DNA of 64,000 bases from Pseudomonas iranensis (GTDB lineage: Bacteria; Pseudomonadota; Gammaproteobacteria; Pseudomonadales; Pseudomonadaceae): the NCBI RefSeq assembly GCF_014268585.2, contig NZ_CP077092.1, forward strand, positions 806,001-870,000, in the 5' to 3' direction. A program made the translations under genes and the position numbers. Below, in pieces: positions 1 to 10,814 of the stretch; position 1 is the stretch's first letter; each line of letters opens with the position of its first letter. The notes beneath the pieces were generated by a model. That model was given only the letters and a program-made list of their open reading frames with translations, was not told the DNA's origin and did not search any database.

Positions 1-1147
1 CCAGCGCACACCGACCGACCTGCGCGTGGTCATCGACCTGAAAAAAGCCGTCACTCCGAAAAGCTTCTCGCTGGCGCCGAACGCGCAATATGGCAACCGT
101 CTGGTGGTCGATCTGTTCGACAACCCGGCCGATGCCGCGCCGCCGCCAGCCCCGACGCCATCGGTGGCAACCGTGCCGGCAGTGCCGGTGACCCCGACCG
201 AACCGGCGATCAAGCTGCCGCCAGCCCCGGCCGGCAAACGCGACATTATCGTGGTTATCGACGCCGGCCACGGTGGCGAAGACCCGGGCGCGTCCGGCTC
301 GCGCGGCCAGCGTGAAAAAGACGTGGTACTGCAGATCGCTCGCGAGCTGCAGCGTCAGGTCAACGGCATGAAAGGCTTCCGCGCCGAGCTGACCCGTACC
401 GGCGACTACTTCATTCCATTGCGCGGGCGTACCGAAATCGCGCGCAAGAAGGGCGCCGACCTGTTCGTCTCGATCCACGCCGACGCCGCGCCGTCCGCAG
501 CCGCGTTCGGTGCTTCGGTGTTCGCCCTCTCTGATCGTGGCGCTACGTCCGAGACCGCCCGTTGGCTGGCCGACAGTGAAAACCGTTCCGACCTGATCGG
601 CGGTGCCGGCAACGTCAGTCTCGATGACAAGGACCGCATGCTCGCCGGGGTGTTGCTCGACCTGTCGATGACCGCGTCGCTGACCTCCAGCCTCAACGTC
701 GGCCAGAAGGTCTTGACCAACATTGGCCGCGTTACGCCGCTGCACAAACAACGTGTAGAACAAGCCGGGTTCATGGTGCTGAAGTCGCCGGACATTCCGT
801 CGATCCTGGTCGAAACCGGCTTCATCTCCAACGCCAACGAAGCGAACAAACTGTCCGCATCCAGCCACCAGCAAGCGTTGGCCCGTTCGATCAGCAGCGG
901 CGTGCGCCAGTTCTTCCAGCAGAATCCGCCACCGGGCACCTACATCGCCTGGCTGCGTGATTCCGGCAAGATCGTCCAAGGCCCGCGTGACCACCGTGTC
1001 GGCCCGGGGGAAACCCTGGCGATGATCGGCGTGCGCTATCAGGTTTCGCCGGCCACCCTGCGCGCCGCCAACAACCTGAAAAGCGATGAGCTGAAAGTCG
1101 GTCAGCATCTGACCATTCCCGGCACCGAACTGGCGTCGAAAGAATGA
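1..1147 (+). CDS. amiB: N-acetylmuramoyl-L-alanine amidase AmiB, 5' partial
   Basis: This periplasmic zinc amidase cuts the amide bond between MurNAc and the stem peptide of peptidoglycan, mainly at the division septum. The frame is open from base 2, so the true start and most of the N-terminal AMIN targeting domain lie outside the window; the GTG at 26 is internal. About 381 residues are visible: the AMIN tail, a Pro/Ala-rich linker, an Amidase_3 domain with the motifs [11 protein letters not shown] (zinc His), QREKD (zinc Glu), SIHADA (zinc His) and VETGFISN (catalytic Glu), and a C-terminal LysM repeat ([16 protein letters not shown]). All key residues are present. The stop overlaps the mutL start (ATGA), so the two are probably translationally coupled. 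Family identity is secure. Confidence 0.95.
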   Translation, partial: QRTPTDLRVVIDLKKAVTPKSFSLAPNAQYGNRLVVDLFDNPADAAPPPAPTPSVATVPAVPVTPTEPAIKLPPAPAGKRDIIVVIDAGHGGEDPGASGSRGQREKDVVLQIARELQRQVNGMKGFRAELTRTGDYFIPLRGRTEIARKKGADLFVSIHADAAPSAAAFGASVFALSDRGATSETARWLADSENRSDLIGGAGNVSLDDKDRMLAGVLLDLSMTASLTSSLNVGQKVLTNIGRVTPLHKQRVEQAGFMVLKSPDIPSILVETGFISNANEANKLSASSHQQALARSISSGVRQFFQQNPPPGTYIAWLRDSGKIVQGPRDHRVGPGETLAMIGVRYQVSPATLRAANNLKSDELKVGQHLTIPGTELASKE

Positions 1148-3051
1148 ACCACGTACTGAACACGGCGCGCATCGAGCTGCTCAGCCCACGGCTGGCGAAC
1201 CAGATTGCCGCCGGTGAGGTGGTTGAGCGCCCGGCTTCGGTGATCAAGGAGCTGCTGGAAAACAGCCTCGACTCCGGCGCCAAGCGTATCGACGTCGATG
1301 TCGAGCAGGGCGGCGTCAAGCTGCTGCGCGTGCGCGATGACGGCAGCGGTATTTCCGCCGATGACCTGCCGCTGGCCCTGGCCCGTCACGCCACCAGCAA
1401 GATTCGCAACCTCGAAGATCTCGAGCAGGTGATGAGCCTGGGTTTCCGTGGCGAGGCGCTGGCGTCGATCAGCTCCGTGGCGCGTCTGACCCTGACCTCG
1501 CGCACCCGCGATGCCGATCAGGCCTGGCAGGTCGAGACCGAAGGCCGGGACATGGCGCCGCGCGTGCAGCCGGCGGCGCATCCGGTCGGCACTTCGGTGG
1601 AAGTCCGCGACCTGTTCTTCAACACCCCGGCCCGGCGCAAATTCCTCAAGACCGAAAAAACCGAGTTCGATCACCTGCAAGAAGTGATCAAGCGTCTGGC
1701 GCTGGCGCGCTTCGACGTGGCTTTTCATCTGCGCCACAACGGCAAGACCATCCTCAGCCTGCACGAGGCCCACGATGATGCAGCCCGCGCTCGGCGTGTG
1801 GCGGCGATCTGCGGTTCAGGTTTCCTTGAGCAGGCGCTGCCGATCGAGATCGAACGCAACGGCTTGCACCTGTGGGGCTGGGTCGGTTTGCCGACCTTCA
1901 ACCGCAGTCAGGCGGACTTGCAGTATTTTTTCGTAAACGGCCGAGCAGTGCGCGACAAACTGGTGGCCCACGCCGTGCGCCAGGCTTATCGCGACGTGCT
2001 GTTCAATGGCCGGCACCCGACCTTCGCGCTGTTTTTCGAGGTCGATCCCGCAGCGGTAGACGTCAACGTGCACCCGACCAAACACGAAGTGCGTTTCCGT
2101 GACGGGCGCATGGTCCACGATTTCCTGTATGGCACGCTGCACCGTGCGCTGGGCGATGTGCGTCCGGAAGATCAACTGGCCGGTTCGGTCACCACGGCGA
2201 TCGTTCGGCCGAGCGGGATCGAGGCGGGCGAATTCGGCCCACAAGGCGAGATGCGTCTGGCCGCCAATGCGCTGCTGGAGCAGCCGCAGGCGCAGCCGGT
2301 GTTCAATACTTCGTCCGGGGCCAGCGCTGGCGGCGCTTATCAGTATCAATACACGCCGCGTCCGCAATCGGCGCTGCCCGCTGCCGAGGCTCAAGCCGCT
2401 TACAAAGAGTTTTTCGCGCCGCTGCCTGAAGCCAATGCCAGCGCGCTGCCAACCGGTCAGGAAGATATCCCGCCGCTCGGCTATGCACTGGCGCAGCTCA
2501 AGGGCATCTATATTTTGTCCGAGAACGCCCATGGCCTGGTGCTGGTGGACATGCATGCCGCCCACGAGCGGATCATGTACGAGCGCCTGAAAATCGCCAT
2601 GGCCAGCGAAGGTCTAAGTGGCCAGCCGTTGCTGGTGCCGGAGTCGCTGGCCGTGAGTCAGCGCGAGGCCGATTGTGCTGAAGAACACGCCGCTTGGTTT
2701 CAGCGCCTTGGTTTTGAATTGCAGCGCCTGGGGCCGGAAACCTTGGCGATCCGGCAGATTCCCGCATTGCTCAAGCAGGCCGAAGCCAATCGACTGGTCG
2801 GCGACGTGCTTTCGGATTTGATGGAGTACGGCACCAGCGACCGTATCCAGGCGCACCTCAACGAATTGCTCGGCACCATGGCCTGCCACGGCGCGATCCG
2901 CGCCAACCGGCGTCTGGCCCTGCCGGAAATGAACGGCCTGCTGCGTGATATGGAAAACACCGAACGCAGCGGTCAATGCAACCATGGCCGACCGACCTGG
3001 ACCCAGCTGGGTCTGGACGATCTGGACAAACTGTTCCTGCGCGGTCGTTGA
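1144..3051 (+). CDS. mutL: DNA mismatch repair protein MutL
   Basis: MutL couples MutS mismatch recognition to strand removal. At 635 aa it has the usual length. The N-terminal GHKL ATPase shows [24 protein letters not shown] and [10 protein letters not shown]. The C-terminal half carries [12 protein letters not shown] from residue 469, a variant of the DQHA(x)2E(x)4E metal-binding endonuclease motif, plus CHGAIRANR and QCNHGRPTW near the end that complete the metal site. This fits the group of MutL proteins with intrinsic nicking activity found in bacteria without MutH. It overlaps amiB by four bases (ATGA), and its own stop shares one base with the miaA start (TGATG), so amiB-mutL-miaA read as one operon. 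Confidence 0.97.
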   Translation: MNHVLNTARIELLSPRLANQIAAGEVVERPASVIKELLENSLDSGAKRIDVDVEQGGVKLLRVRDDGSGISADDLPLALARHATSKIRNLEDLEQVMSLGFRGEALASISSVARLTLTSRTRDADQAWQVETEGRDMAPRVQPAAHPVGTSVEVRDLFFNTPARRKFLKTEKTEFDHLQEVIKRLALARFDVAFHLRHNGKTILSLHEAHDDAARARRVAAICGSGFLEQALPIEIERNGLHLWGWVGLPTFNRSQADLQYFFVNGRAVRDKLVAHAVRQAYRDVLFNGRHPTFALFFEVDPAAVDVNVHPTKHEVRFRDGRMVHDFLYGTLHRALGDVRPEDQLAGSVTTAIVRPSGIEAGEFGPQGEMRLAANALLEQPQAQPVFNTSSGASAGGAYQYQYTPRPQSALPAAEAQAAYKEFFAPLPEANASALPTGQEDIPPLGYALAQLKGIYILSENAHGLVLVDMHAAHERIMYERLKIAMASEGLSGQPLLVPESLAVSQREADCAEEHAAWFQRLGFELQRLGPETLAIRQIPALLKQAEANRLVGDVLSDLMEYGTSDRIQAHLNELLGTMACHGAIRANRRLALPEMNGLLRDMENTERSGQCNHGRPTWTQLGLDDLDKLFLRGR

Positions 3052-4022
3052 TGAGCCAGCTTCCTCCAGCGATTTTCCTGATGGGCCCGACCGCTGCGGG
3101 CAAGACCGATCTGGCCATCGAGCTGACCAAAGTGCTGCCGTGCGAGTTGATCAGTGTCGATTCGGCGCTGGTCTACCGCGGCATGGACATCGGCACGGCC
3201 AAACCTTCGAAAGAACTGCTCGCCGAATATCCGCACCGGCTGATCGACATTCTCGATCCTGCTGAAGCGTATTCCGCTGCCGATTTTCGTCGCGACGCGT
3301 TGCAGGCCATGGCCGAGATCACTGGGCGAGGAAAGATCCCGCTGCTGGTCGGCGGCACCATGCTCTATTACAAGGCTTTGGTTGAAGGACTGGCGGACAT
3401 GCCGGCGGCCGATCCTGAGGTCCGTGCGCAGATCGAGGAAGAAGCTGCACGCCTCGGCTGGCAAGCCCTGCACGATCAACTGGCGCAAATCGATCCGGTG
3501 TCGGCGGCGCGCATTCATCCCAATGATCCGCAGCGCTTGAGTCGGGCACTGGAAGTCTATCGAGTCAGCGGGCAGAGCATGACCGCCCTGCGCGAGCAAC
3601 AATCTGCGCAAAGTACTGAAGCAGCCGCTTCGGGACGCCAACAATTGCCCTATACTGTCGCGAACCTGGCCATTGCTCCGGCGAATCGTCAGGTTCTGCA
3701 CCAGCGAATTGAACAAAGATTCACAAATATGTTGGAACAGGGATTCATCGACGAGGTCGTAGCCCTGCGTAAAAGAAGTGACCTGCATTCCGGGTTGCCG
3801 TCTATACGTGCGGTAGGCTACCGCCAAGTCTGGGATTACCTGGACGGCAAGCTGACATTGGCCCAGATGCAGGAGCGGGGCATCATCGCCACGCGCCAAT
3901 TGGCCAAACGCCAGTTTACCTGGCTGCGCAGCTGGGACGATTTGCACTGGCTGGACAGTCTTGATTGCGACAATCTGCCACGCGCCTTGAAATACCTTGG
4001 GACCATCTCCATATTGAGCTGA
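3051..4022 (+). CDS. miaA: tRNA dimethylallyltransferase MiaA
   Basis: MiaA transfers a dimethylallyl group to N6 of A37 in tRNAs reading codons that start with U, the first step toward ms2i6A. I chose the ATG at 3051, which shares one base with the mutL stop and gives 323 aa starting [13 protein letters not shown] longer frame from 2976 would only run inside mutL. The P-loop GPTAAGKT is at residues 12-19, followed by the substrate motif [16 protein letters not shown]. The protein ends in the usual basic region ([12 protein letters not shown]). In gamma-proteobacteria hfq lies directly downstream and can be read from promoters inside miaA; the order here is the same. Confidence 0.97.
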   Translation: MSQLPPAIFLMGPTAAGKTDLAIELTKVLPCELISVDSALVYRGMDIGTAKPSKELLAEYPHRLIDILDPAEAYSAADFRRDALQAMAEITGRGKIPLLVGGTMLYYKALVEGLADMPAADPEVRAQIEEEAARLGWQALHDQLAQIDPVSAARIHPNDPQRLSRALEVYRVSGQSMTALREQQSAQSTEAAASGRQQLPYTVANLAIAPANRQVLHQRIEQRFTNMLEQGFIDEVVALRKRSDLHSGLPSIRAVGYRQVWDYLDGKLTLAQMQERGIIATRQLAKRQFTWLRSWDDLHWLDSLDCDNLPRALKYLGTISILS

Positions 4023-4118
4023 GTCCTTGCAATTGCCGTCTATCCTTGGGGGTGTGACGGCCGAAGCCATCTGAATTCACCTGTTTTTCATTATTGAATC
4101 CTTAAAGGAGTGCGGCAC

Positions 4119-4385
4119 ATGTCAAAAGGGCATTCGCTACAAGACCCTTACCTGAACACTTTACGTAAAGAGAAAGTCGGGGTTTCCATCTACCTGGTCA
4201 ACGGTATCAAGCTGCAAGGGACGATCGAGTCGTTCGACCAGTTCGTGATCCTGCTGAAAAACACCGTAAGCCAGATGGTCTACAAACACGCTATCTCGAC
4301 CGTCGTGCCGGTTCGTCCAATTCGTCTGCCTAGCGCAACCGAAAACGAACAGGGCGATGCCGATGCAGCGCCGGGTAACGCCTGA
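4119..4385 (+). CDS. hfq: RNA chaperone Hfq
   Basis: Hfq is a hexameric Sm-like protein that pairs small RNAs with mRNAs and, in pseudomonads, assists Crc-mediated catabolite repression. The start at ATG 4119 ([19 protein letters not shown]) follows the strong ribosome site AAAGGAG at 4104-4110; an in-frame GTG at 4110 overlaps that site and is unlikely. The 88 aa hold Sm1 ([20 protein letters not shown], then DQFVILLKN) and Sm2 ([10 protein letters not shown]). The C-terminal tail is short and acidic, as in Pseudomonas. hflX follows within 13 bases. Confidence 0.98.
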   Translation: MSKGHSLQDPYLNTLRKEKVGVSIYLVNGIKLQGTIESFDQFVILLKNTVSQMVYKHAISTVVPVRPIRLPSATENEQGDADAAPGNA

Positions 4386-4397
4386 TAGGAGTCTCCT

Positions 4398-5699
4398 TTG
4401 TTCTTTGAGCGCCACGGTGGTGGTGAACGAGTCATCCTCGTTCACTTGGATGGACAGGACCCTGAGGCGCGCGAAGATCCGCAGGAGTTTCAGGAGTTGG
4501 CAAATTCGGCTGGCGCCGAGACCGTCGCGTTTTTTAACGTGCCGCGTCATCGGCCAACCGCCAAATATCTGATCGGCAGCGGCAAGGTCGAAGAACTGCG
4601 CGACCTGGTTAAGGCTGAAGAAGCCGATCTGGTGATTTTCAATCACATCCTCACGCCCAGTCAGGAACGCAACCTCGAACGTGTTTTCGAGTGCCGCGTG
4701 ATCGACCGTACCGGGCTGATTCTCGATATTTTCGCCCAACGCGCACGCACCCATGAGGGCAAGCTGCAGGTCGAACTGGCCCAGCTTGACCACATGAGCA
4801 CGCGGCTGGTTCGCGGCTGGACTCACCTTGAACGTCAGGGTGGCGGTATCGGTATGCGCGGCCCGGGTGAAACCCAGCTGGAAACCGACCGCCGTCTGCT
4901 GCGGGTTCGCCTGCGTCAGATCAAGGGGCGGCTGGAGAAGGTGCGCAGTCAGCGCGAGCAGTCGCGCCGTGGCCGATCCCGTGCGGACATTCCTACCGTT
5001 TCGCTGGTGGGCTACACCAACGCGGGCAAATCGACACTCTTCAACAACGTGACGAAGTCCGAGGTGTACGCGGCCGATCAACTGTTCGCCACGCTCGACC
5101 CGACCCTGCGCCGGCTGGAGCTTGACGACCTCGGTCCGATCGTCCTCGCCGATACCGTGGGCTTCATTCGTCACCTGCCACACAAGCTGGTCGAGGCATT
5201 TCGGTCTACGCTCGAAGAGTCGAGCAATTCCGACCTGCTGCTGCACGTGATCGATGCGGCCGAACCGGATCGCATGTTGCAGATCGAGCAGGTGATGGTG
5301 GTGCTGGGCGAGATTGGTGCCCAGGACTTGCCGATCCTCGAGGTCTATAACAAACTCGATTTGCTCGAAGGCGTCGAGCCGCAGATCCAGCGCGATGCCG
5401 ATGGCAAGCCGCAACGGGTCTGGCTCTCGGCGCGGGATGGCAGCGGTCTGGAATTGCTTGAACAGGCCATCGCCGAGTTGCTCGGCAGTGATCTGTTCGT
5501 CGGTACCTTGCGCTTGCCGCAACGATTCGCTCGGCTGCGTGCGCAGTTCTTCGAACTCGGTGCGGTGCAGAAAGAAGAATACGATGAAGAAGGTGTCAGC
5601 CTGCTGGCCGTTCGTTTGCCCCGGATCGAGCTTAATCGATTGGTAAGCCGCGAAGGATTGCAGCCGATGGAATTCATCGAGCAACACACTTTGCAATAA
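4398..5699 (+). CDS. hflX: Ribosome-associated GTPase HflX
   Basis: HflX is a GTPase that splits stalled 70S ribosomes, notably after heat stress. The frame begins at a TTG (4398) seven bases after AGGAG (4387-4391); no in-frame ATG lies nearby, and the protein starts MFFERHGGGERVILVHLDG. At 433 aa it has the N-terminal HflX domain (GSGKVEEL, then the GPGETQLETDRR loop) and a G domain with G1 GYTNAGKST near residues 205-213, G3 DTVGFI and G4 NKLD. It sits between hfq and hflK as in most gamma-proteobacteria. The weak TTG start may keep expression below that of hfq. Confidence 0.96.
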   Translation: MFFERHGGGERVILVHLDGQDPEAREDPQEFQELANSAGAETVAFFNVPRHRPTAKYLIGSGKVEELRDLVKAEEADLVIFNHILTPSQERNLERVFECRVIDRTGLILDIFAQRARTHEGKLQVELAQLDHMSTRLVRGWTHLERQGGGIGMRGPGETQLETDRRLLRVRLRQIKGRLEKVRSQREQSRRGRSRADIPTVSLVGYTNAGKSTLFNNVTKSEVYAADQLFATLDPTLRRLELDDLGPIVLADTVGFIRHLPHKLVEAFRSTLEESSNSDLLLHVIDAAEPDRMLQIEQVMVVLGEIGAQDLPILEVYNKLDLLEGVEPQIQRDADGKPQRVWLSARDGSGLELLEQAIAELLGSDLFVGTLRLPQRFARLRAQFFELGAVQKEEYDEEGVSLLAVRLPRIELNRLVSREGLQPMEFIEQHTLQ

Positions 5700-5795
5700 A
5701 AGCCTGACAAAGCGGTTGTGCCGCAACGGCAGGCATTCTGTAGCATTGGTCGGCGCGCCGTGGGTGCGTCTTTGCTTTATCAGATGGAGAGCGCT

Positions 5796-6962
5796 ATGGC
5801 TTGGAATGAGCCGGGTGGCAACTCGAATAATCAGGATCCCTGGGGTGGCAAGCGCCGCAATAACGGCGACCGCAAGGGGCCACCGGATCTCGACGAGGCC
5901 TTCCGAAAGCTGCAGGAAAGCCTGAACGGGTTGTTCGGTGGTGGTAAGAAACGCGGTGATGACGGCGGCGGGTCGGGGCGCAGCAGTGGCGGCTTCGGCG
6001 GTCTGCTCGGCATCGGCCTGGTCGTGCTGGCGGCTGTCTGGCTGTACAGCGCGGTCTACGTGGTGGACGAGCAGGAGCAAGCCGTGGTGCTGCGCTTCGG
6101 CAAGTACTACGAGACTGTCGGCCCGGGTCTGAACATCTACTTCCCGCCGATCGACAAGAAGTACATGGAGAACGTGACGCGCGAGCGTGCGTATTCCAAG
6201 CAGGGCCAGATGCTGACTGAAGACGAGAACATCGTCGAAGTGCCGCTGACCGTGCAGTACAAGATCAGCAACCTGCAGGACTTCGTGCTGAACGTCGATC
6301 AGCCGGAAATCAGCCTGCAACACGCGACTGAAAGTGCACTGCGTCACGTGGTCGGTTCCACCGCCATGGACCAGGTGCTGACCGAAGGTCGTGAATTGAT
6401 GGCCAGCGAAATCAAGGAGCGTCTGCAACGTTTCCTCGATACCTATCGCACCGGTATCACCGTCACCCAGGTCAACGTACAGAGCGCAGCGGCACCGCGT
6501 GAAGTACAGGAAGCCTTCGATGACGTGATCCGCGCCCGTGAAGACGAGCAGCGTTCGCGCAACCAGGCCGAAACCTACGCCAACGGCGTTGTGCCGGAAG
6601 CCCGTGGTCAGGCCCAGCGCATCATCGAAGATGCCAACGGTTATCGCGACGAGACTATCTCGCGCGCCAAGGGTGAGGCCGATCGCTTTACCAAACTGGT
6701 CGCCGAGTATCGCAAGGCACCTGAAGTCACCCGCGAGCGTCTGTACCTGGACACCATGCAGGAAGTCTTCAGCAACACCAGCAAGGTCCTCGTGACCGGC
6801 AACAAGAACGGCCAGAGCAATCTGCTCTACCTGCCGCTGGACAAGATGATCCAGAACAGTTCGGGTAATGCACCGGTGACCGGTTCGGCCGCCAGCAACA
6901 ACACGGACGTCACGCCACATGTCACTGACGTGCCGCAGACGCGTACAAGGGAGACCCGCTGA
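5796..6962 (+). CDS. hflK: FtsH protease modulator HflK
   Basis: HflK forms, with HflC, a membrane-anchored cage around the FtsH protease on the periplasmic side and restrains degradation of membrane proteins. ATG 5796 (MAWNEPGG) lies behind GGAGAG and gives 388 aa; an in-frame ATG at 5718 would add 26 residues unlike the family. The N-terminus is Gly/Asn-rich and cytoplasmic. It is followed by one membrane segment (LLGIGLVVLAAVWLYSAVYVV), an SPFH/band-7 domain, and a coiled-coil rich in Arg/Glu/Ala (EDEQRSRNQAETYANGVVPE). The stop shares one base with the hflC start. Confidence 0.96.
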   Translation: MAWNEPGGNSNNQDPWGGKRRNNGDRKGPPDLDEAFRKLQESLNGLFGGGKKRGDDGGGSGRSSGGFGGLLGIGLVVLAAVWLYSAVYVVDEQEQAVVLRFGKYYETVGPGLNIYFPPIDKKYMENVTRERAYSKQGQMLTEDENIVEVPLTVQYKISNLQDFVLNVDQPEISLQHATESALRHVVGSTAMDQVLTEGRELMASEIKERLQRFLDTYRTGITVTQVNVQSAAAPREVQEAFDDVIRAREDEQRSRNQAETYANGVVPEARGQAQRIIEDANGYRDETISRAKGEADRFTKLVAEYRKAPEVTRERLYLDTMQEVFSNTSKVLVTGNKNGQSNLLYLPLDKMIQNSSGNAPVTGSAASNNTDVTPHVTDVPQTRTRETR

Positions 6963-7831
6963 TGAGCAATAAATCGCTGATCGCCCTGATCGTTGGCGTC
7001 GTTGTGGTACTGGTCGGCTGGAATTGCTTCTACATCGTCGCTCAGACCGAGCGCGCGGTGCTGCTGCAATTCGGTCGCGTGGTTCAGGCCGATGTCCAGC
7101 CGGGTCTGCATGTGAAAGTGCCTTACGTCAACCAGGTGCGCAAATTCGACGCGCGTCTGCTGACGCTGGATGCACCGACGCAACGCTTCCTGACCCTGGA
7201 AAAGAAAGCCGTGATGGTCGATGCCTACGCCAAATGGCGGGTGAAAGATGCCGAGCGCTTCTACACCGCGACTTCAGGTCTGAAGCAGATCGCCGACGAG
7301 CGTTTGTCCCGTCGTCTCGAATCGGGCCTGCGTGACCAGTTCGGCAAGCGCACCCTGCACGAAGTGGTGTCGGGTGAACGTGATGCGCTGATGGCTGACA
7401 TCACTGCGTCGCTGAACAAGATGGCGGAAAAAGAGCTGGGTATCGAAGTGGTCGATGTCCGGGTCAAGGCCATCGATCTGCCGAAGGAAGTGAACCGCAG
7501 CGTGTTCGAACGCATGAGCACCGAGCGTGAGCGTGAAGCTCGCGAGCACCGCGCCAAGGGTAACGAGCTGGCCGAAGGCATCCGTGCCGACGCCGATCGT
7601 CAACGCCGCGTGCTGCTGGCCGAAGCCTATCGTGAATCCGAAGAGGTTCGCGGTGACGGTGACGCCCAGGCTGCTGCGATCTACTCCAAGGCCTACGGTC
7701 AGGATCAGGAGTTCTACGGTTTCTATCGTAGCCTGCGTGCCTACCGTGAAAGCTTCGCGAACAAATCCGACGTCTTGGTCCTCGACCCAAGCAGCGACTT
7801 CTTCCGTTATCTGGAAAAAGCCAAACCTTGA
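6962..7831 (+). CDS. hflC: FtsH protease modulator HflC
   Basis: HflC is the partner of HflK in the SPFH complex that encloses FtsH. Its 289 aa begin with a membrane anchor (LIALIVGVVVVLVGWNCFYIV), followed by the band-7 domain and an Ala/Arg/Glu helix (EREREAREHRAKGNELAEGI). The start overlaps the hflK stop as TGATG, so synthesis of the two partners is coupled. A hairpin with six T residues at 7917-7939 closes the operon. In PAO1 I recall a small DUF2065 gene after hflC; I find no such reading frame here. Confidence 0.96.
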   Translation: MSNKSLIALIVGVVVVLVGWNCFYIVAQTERAVLLQFGRVVQADVQPGLHVKVPYVNQVRKFDARLLTLDAPTQRFLTLEKKAVMVDAYAKWRVKDAERFYTATSGLKQIADERLSRRLESGLRDQFGKRTLHEVVSGERDALMADITASLNKMAEKELGIEVVDVRVKAIDLPKEVNRSVFERMSTEREREAREHRAKGNELAEGIRADADRQRRVLLAEAYRESEEVRGDGDAQAAAIYSKAYGQDQEFYGFYRSLRAYRESFANKSDVLVLDPSSDFFRYLEKAKP

Positions 7832-7916
7832 CACGACGTTGACCTGAATCAGCCCGCCCGGCGGCTAAAACCTCGGGCGGGGTGATCCTTTCGGAAAACG
7901 TGTGTATGATGCGGCA

Positions 7917-7939
7917 GCCGGGAAATTCCCGGCTTTTTT
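7917..7939 (+). terminator. Rho-independent terminator after hflC
   Basis: GCCGGG (7917-7922), loop AAATT and CCCGGC (7928-7933) are followed by six T residues. It sits 86 bases after the hflC stop. A TATGAT hexamer with an extended TGTG lies just upstream at 7905-7910, so an early transcript of hisZ could also begin here; its -35 region is poor. Confidence 0.7.
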
Positions 7940-8014
7940 GCGTCTGCACGTTTGATTGCTGTTTTTGTTGCAGACATCGGGTTTGAATAGCCCGAGCGTT
8001 TTTCGAGGAAAGTG

Positions 8015-8110
8015 ATGGGCGAAGCCGCCAGCCGGCCTTTCGCTGCGTCGTTCATGCGCGTGCGTTTTGAACGCCCCGATCATTTTCTGCTTCACTCAAG
8101 GCTCGCCTAG
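8015..8110 (+). CDS. Possible 31-residue ORF upstream of hisZ
   Basis: An ATG at 8015 stands six bases after GAGGAA (8005-8010), a good ribosome site, and opens 31 codons (MGEAASRPFAASFMRVRFER...) ending in TAG 33 bases before hisZ. I recognise no family, and it is not rich in histidine codons, so it does not look like a his-type attenuator peptide. It could couple translation into hisZ or be chance. Nothing beyond the ribosome site supports coding. Confidence 0.25.
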   Translation: MGEAASRPFAASFMRVRFERPDHFLLHSRLA

Positions 8111-8143
8111 TGCTGGCCGCCCGGATCAAAGGGGAATGGCGTA

Positions 8144-9331
8144 ATGGCAACGGTAGACCGCTGGCTGCTGCCAGATGGCATCGAAGAAGTACTGCCACCG
8201 GAGGCGGCGCGCATTGAAGTCGCGCGTCGTCAGGTGTTGGATCTGTTCCAGAGCTGGGGTTACGAGTTCGTCGTGACTCCCCATATCGAGTACCTGGAAT
8301 CCCTGCTGACCGGCGCGGGCCAGGACCTGGATCTGCGTACCTTCAAGGTCATCGACCCGCAATCGGGCCGGCAGATGGGTTTCCGTGCCGACATCACGCC
8401 GCAAGTGGCGCGCATCGATGCGCACACCCTGCGTCGCGAAGGCCCCAGCCGTCTGTGCTACGCCGGCAGCGTCCTGCATGCCCAGCCGCGTGCATTGTCG
8501 TCCTCGCGCAGCCCGATCCAGCTGGGCGCCGAGCTGTACGGCGACGCCAGCCCGAGCAGCGATGTCGAAGTCATCAGTCTGATGCTGGCCATGCTGCAAC
8601 TGGCCGATGTGCCGGACGTGCACATGGACCTCGGCCATGTCGGCATCTACCGTGGTCTGGCGCGTGCCGCCGGTCTGTCCGGTGAAGTCGAGCAGCAGTT
8701 GTTCGATGCCCTGCAGCGCAAGGCCATCGATGAAGTGATTACCCTGACCGAAGGCCTGCCGGCCGATCTGTCGGGCATGCTGCGCGCACTGGTTGATCTG
8801 TGTGGCGGCCGTGAAGTGTTGAGCGCTGCCCGCGAGCGTCTGGCCAATGCGCCGGCGCCGGTGCTGGCGGCGCTGGAAGATCTGCTGGCGATCGCCGAAC
8901 GTCTTTCCGTGCGCTTCCCTCAGCTGCCGCTGTATTTCGACCTGGGCGAGTTGCGCGGCTACCACTACCACACCGGTGTGGTGTTCGCGGTGTTCGTGCC
9001 GGGCGTTGGCCAGTCCATCGCTCAGGGCGGTCGTTACGATGACATCGGTGCCGACTTCGGTCGCGCCCGTCCGGCGACTGGTTTCTCTACCGATTTGAAA
9101 ACCCTGGTGACCCTGGGGCGTGCTGAGATCGAGCTACCGTCTGGCGGTATCTGGATGCCTGACAGTACGGATGCGGCACTCTGGCAGCAGGTTTGCCAGT
9201 TGCGCAGTGAGGGTCAGCGTGTCGTTCAGGCCTTGCCTGGACAACCTTTGGCCGCCGCCCGTGATGCGGACTGCGACCGGCAATTGATTCAGCAGAACGG
9301 GCTTTGGCAAGTATCGCCATTGGCTTCTTGA
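8144..9331 (+). CDS. hisZ: ATP phosphoribosyltransferase regulatory subunit HisZ
   Basis: HisZ is a catalytically inactive relative of histidyl-tRNA synthetase. It joins the short form of HisG to make the active, histidine-sensitive first enzyme of histidine synthesis. The 395 aa have class II synthetase-like motifs ([32 protein letters not shown], equivalent to motif 2) and end without the HisRS anticodon-binding domain. The ATG follows AAAGGGGA at a good distance. hisZ lies next to purA, away from hisG, as in other pseudomonads. The purA start is 54 bases downstream, so the two are probably co-transcribed. Confidence 0.95.
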   Translation: MATVDRWLLPDGIEEVLPPEAARIEVARRQVLDLFQSWGYEFVVTPHIEYLESLLTGAGQDLDLRTFKVIDPQSGRQMGFRADITPQVARIDAHTLRREGPSRLCYAGSVLHAQPRALSSSRSPIQLGAELYGDASPSSDVEVISLMLAMLQLADVPDVHMDLGHVGIYRGLARAAGLSGEVEQQLFDALQRKAIDEVITLTEGLPADLSGMLRALVDLCGGREVLSAARERLANAPAPVLAALEDLLAIAERLSVRFPQLPLYFDLGELRGYHYHTGVVFAVFVPGVGQSIAQGGRYDDIGADFGRARPATGFSTDLKTLVTLGRAEIELPSGGIWMPDSTDAALWQQVCQLRSEGQRVVQALPGQPLAAARDADCDRQLIQQNGLWQVSPLAS

Positions 9332-10675
<1,344 letters not shown>

Positions 10676-10696
10676 TAAGTCGTTGATGTAAAAAAC

Positions 10697-10720
10697 AAAG
10701 GCCCCTTAATCGGGGCCTTT
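10697..10720. terminator. Terminator after purA
   Basis: AAAGGCCCC (10697-10705) pairs with GGGGCCTTT (10712-10720) around a six-base loop. A-rich and T-rich flanks could let it act in both directions. It ends the hisZ-purA unit and isolates the chemoreceptor gene. Confidence 0.85.
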
Positions 10721-10739
10721 GTCGTTTATGCCTGTTGGA

Positions 10740-10755
10740 CGGCATGACCTTTGCT
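10740..10755 (+). promoter_or_regulatory. Candidate sigma-54 (-24/-12) promoter for the chemoreceptor
   Basis: CGGCATGACCTTTGCT has GG at 10741-10742 and GC at 10753-10754, twelve bases apart as RpoN requires, with TTTGCT at the -12 element and two mismatches in the -24 element. It falls just after the purA terminator and 60 bases before the chosen GTG. No activator site is evident nearby. Confidence 0.45.
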
Positions 10756-10814
10756 GTGAATCTGTCTACAAGAGTGCCATCAAATTAATGGCGTCAGAAG
10801 TAGAGGGATTTAAA

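Noticed and set aside
4161..6920. A 919-codon open frame on the minus strand opposite hfq, hflX and hflK
   Set aside because: It mirrors well-identified genes on the plus strand in high-GC DNA with strong codon bias. The translation has no recognisable domain and spans three genes and their gaps.
7832..8143. A DUF2065 gene expected between hflC and hisZ from the PAO1 order
   Set aside because: No frame in this interval has the hydrophobic DUF2065 pattern. Only a terminator and a 31-codon frame of doubtful coding value are present.
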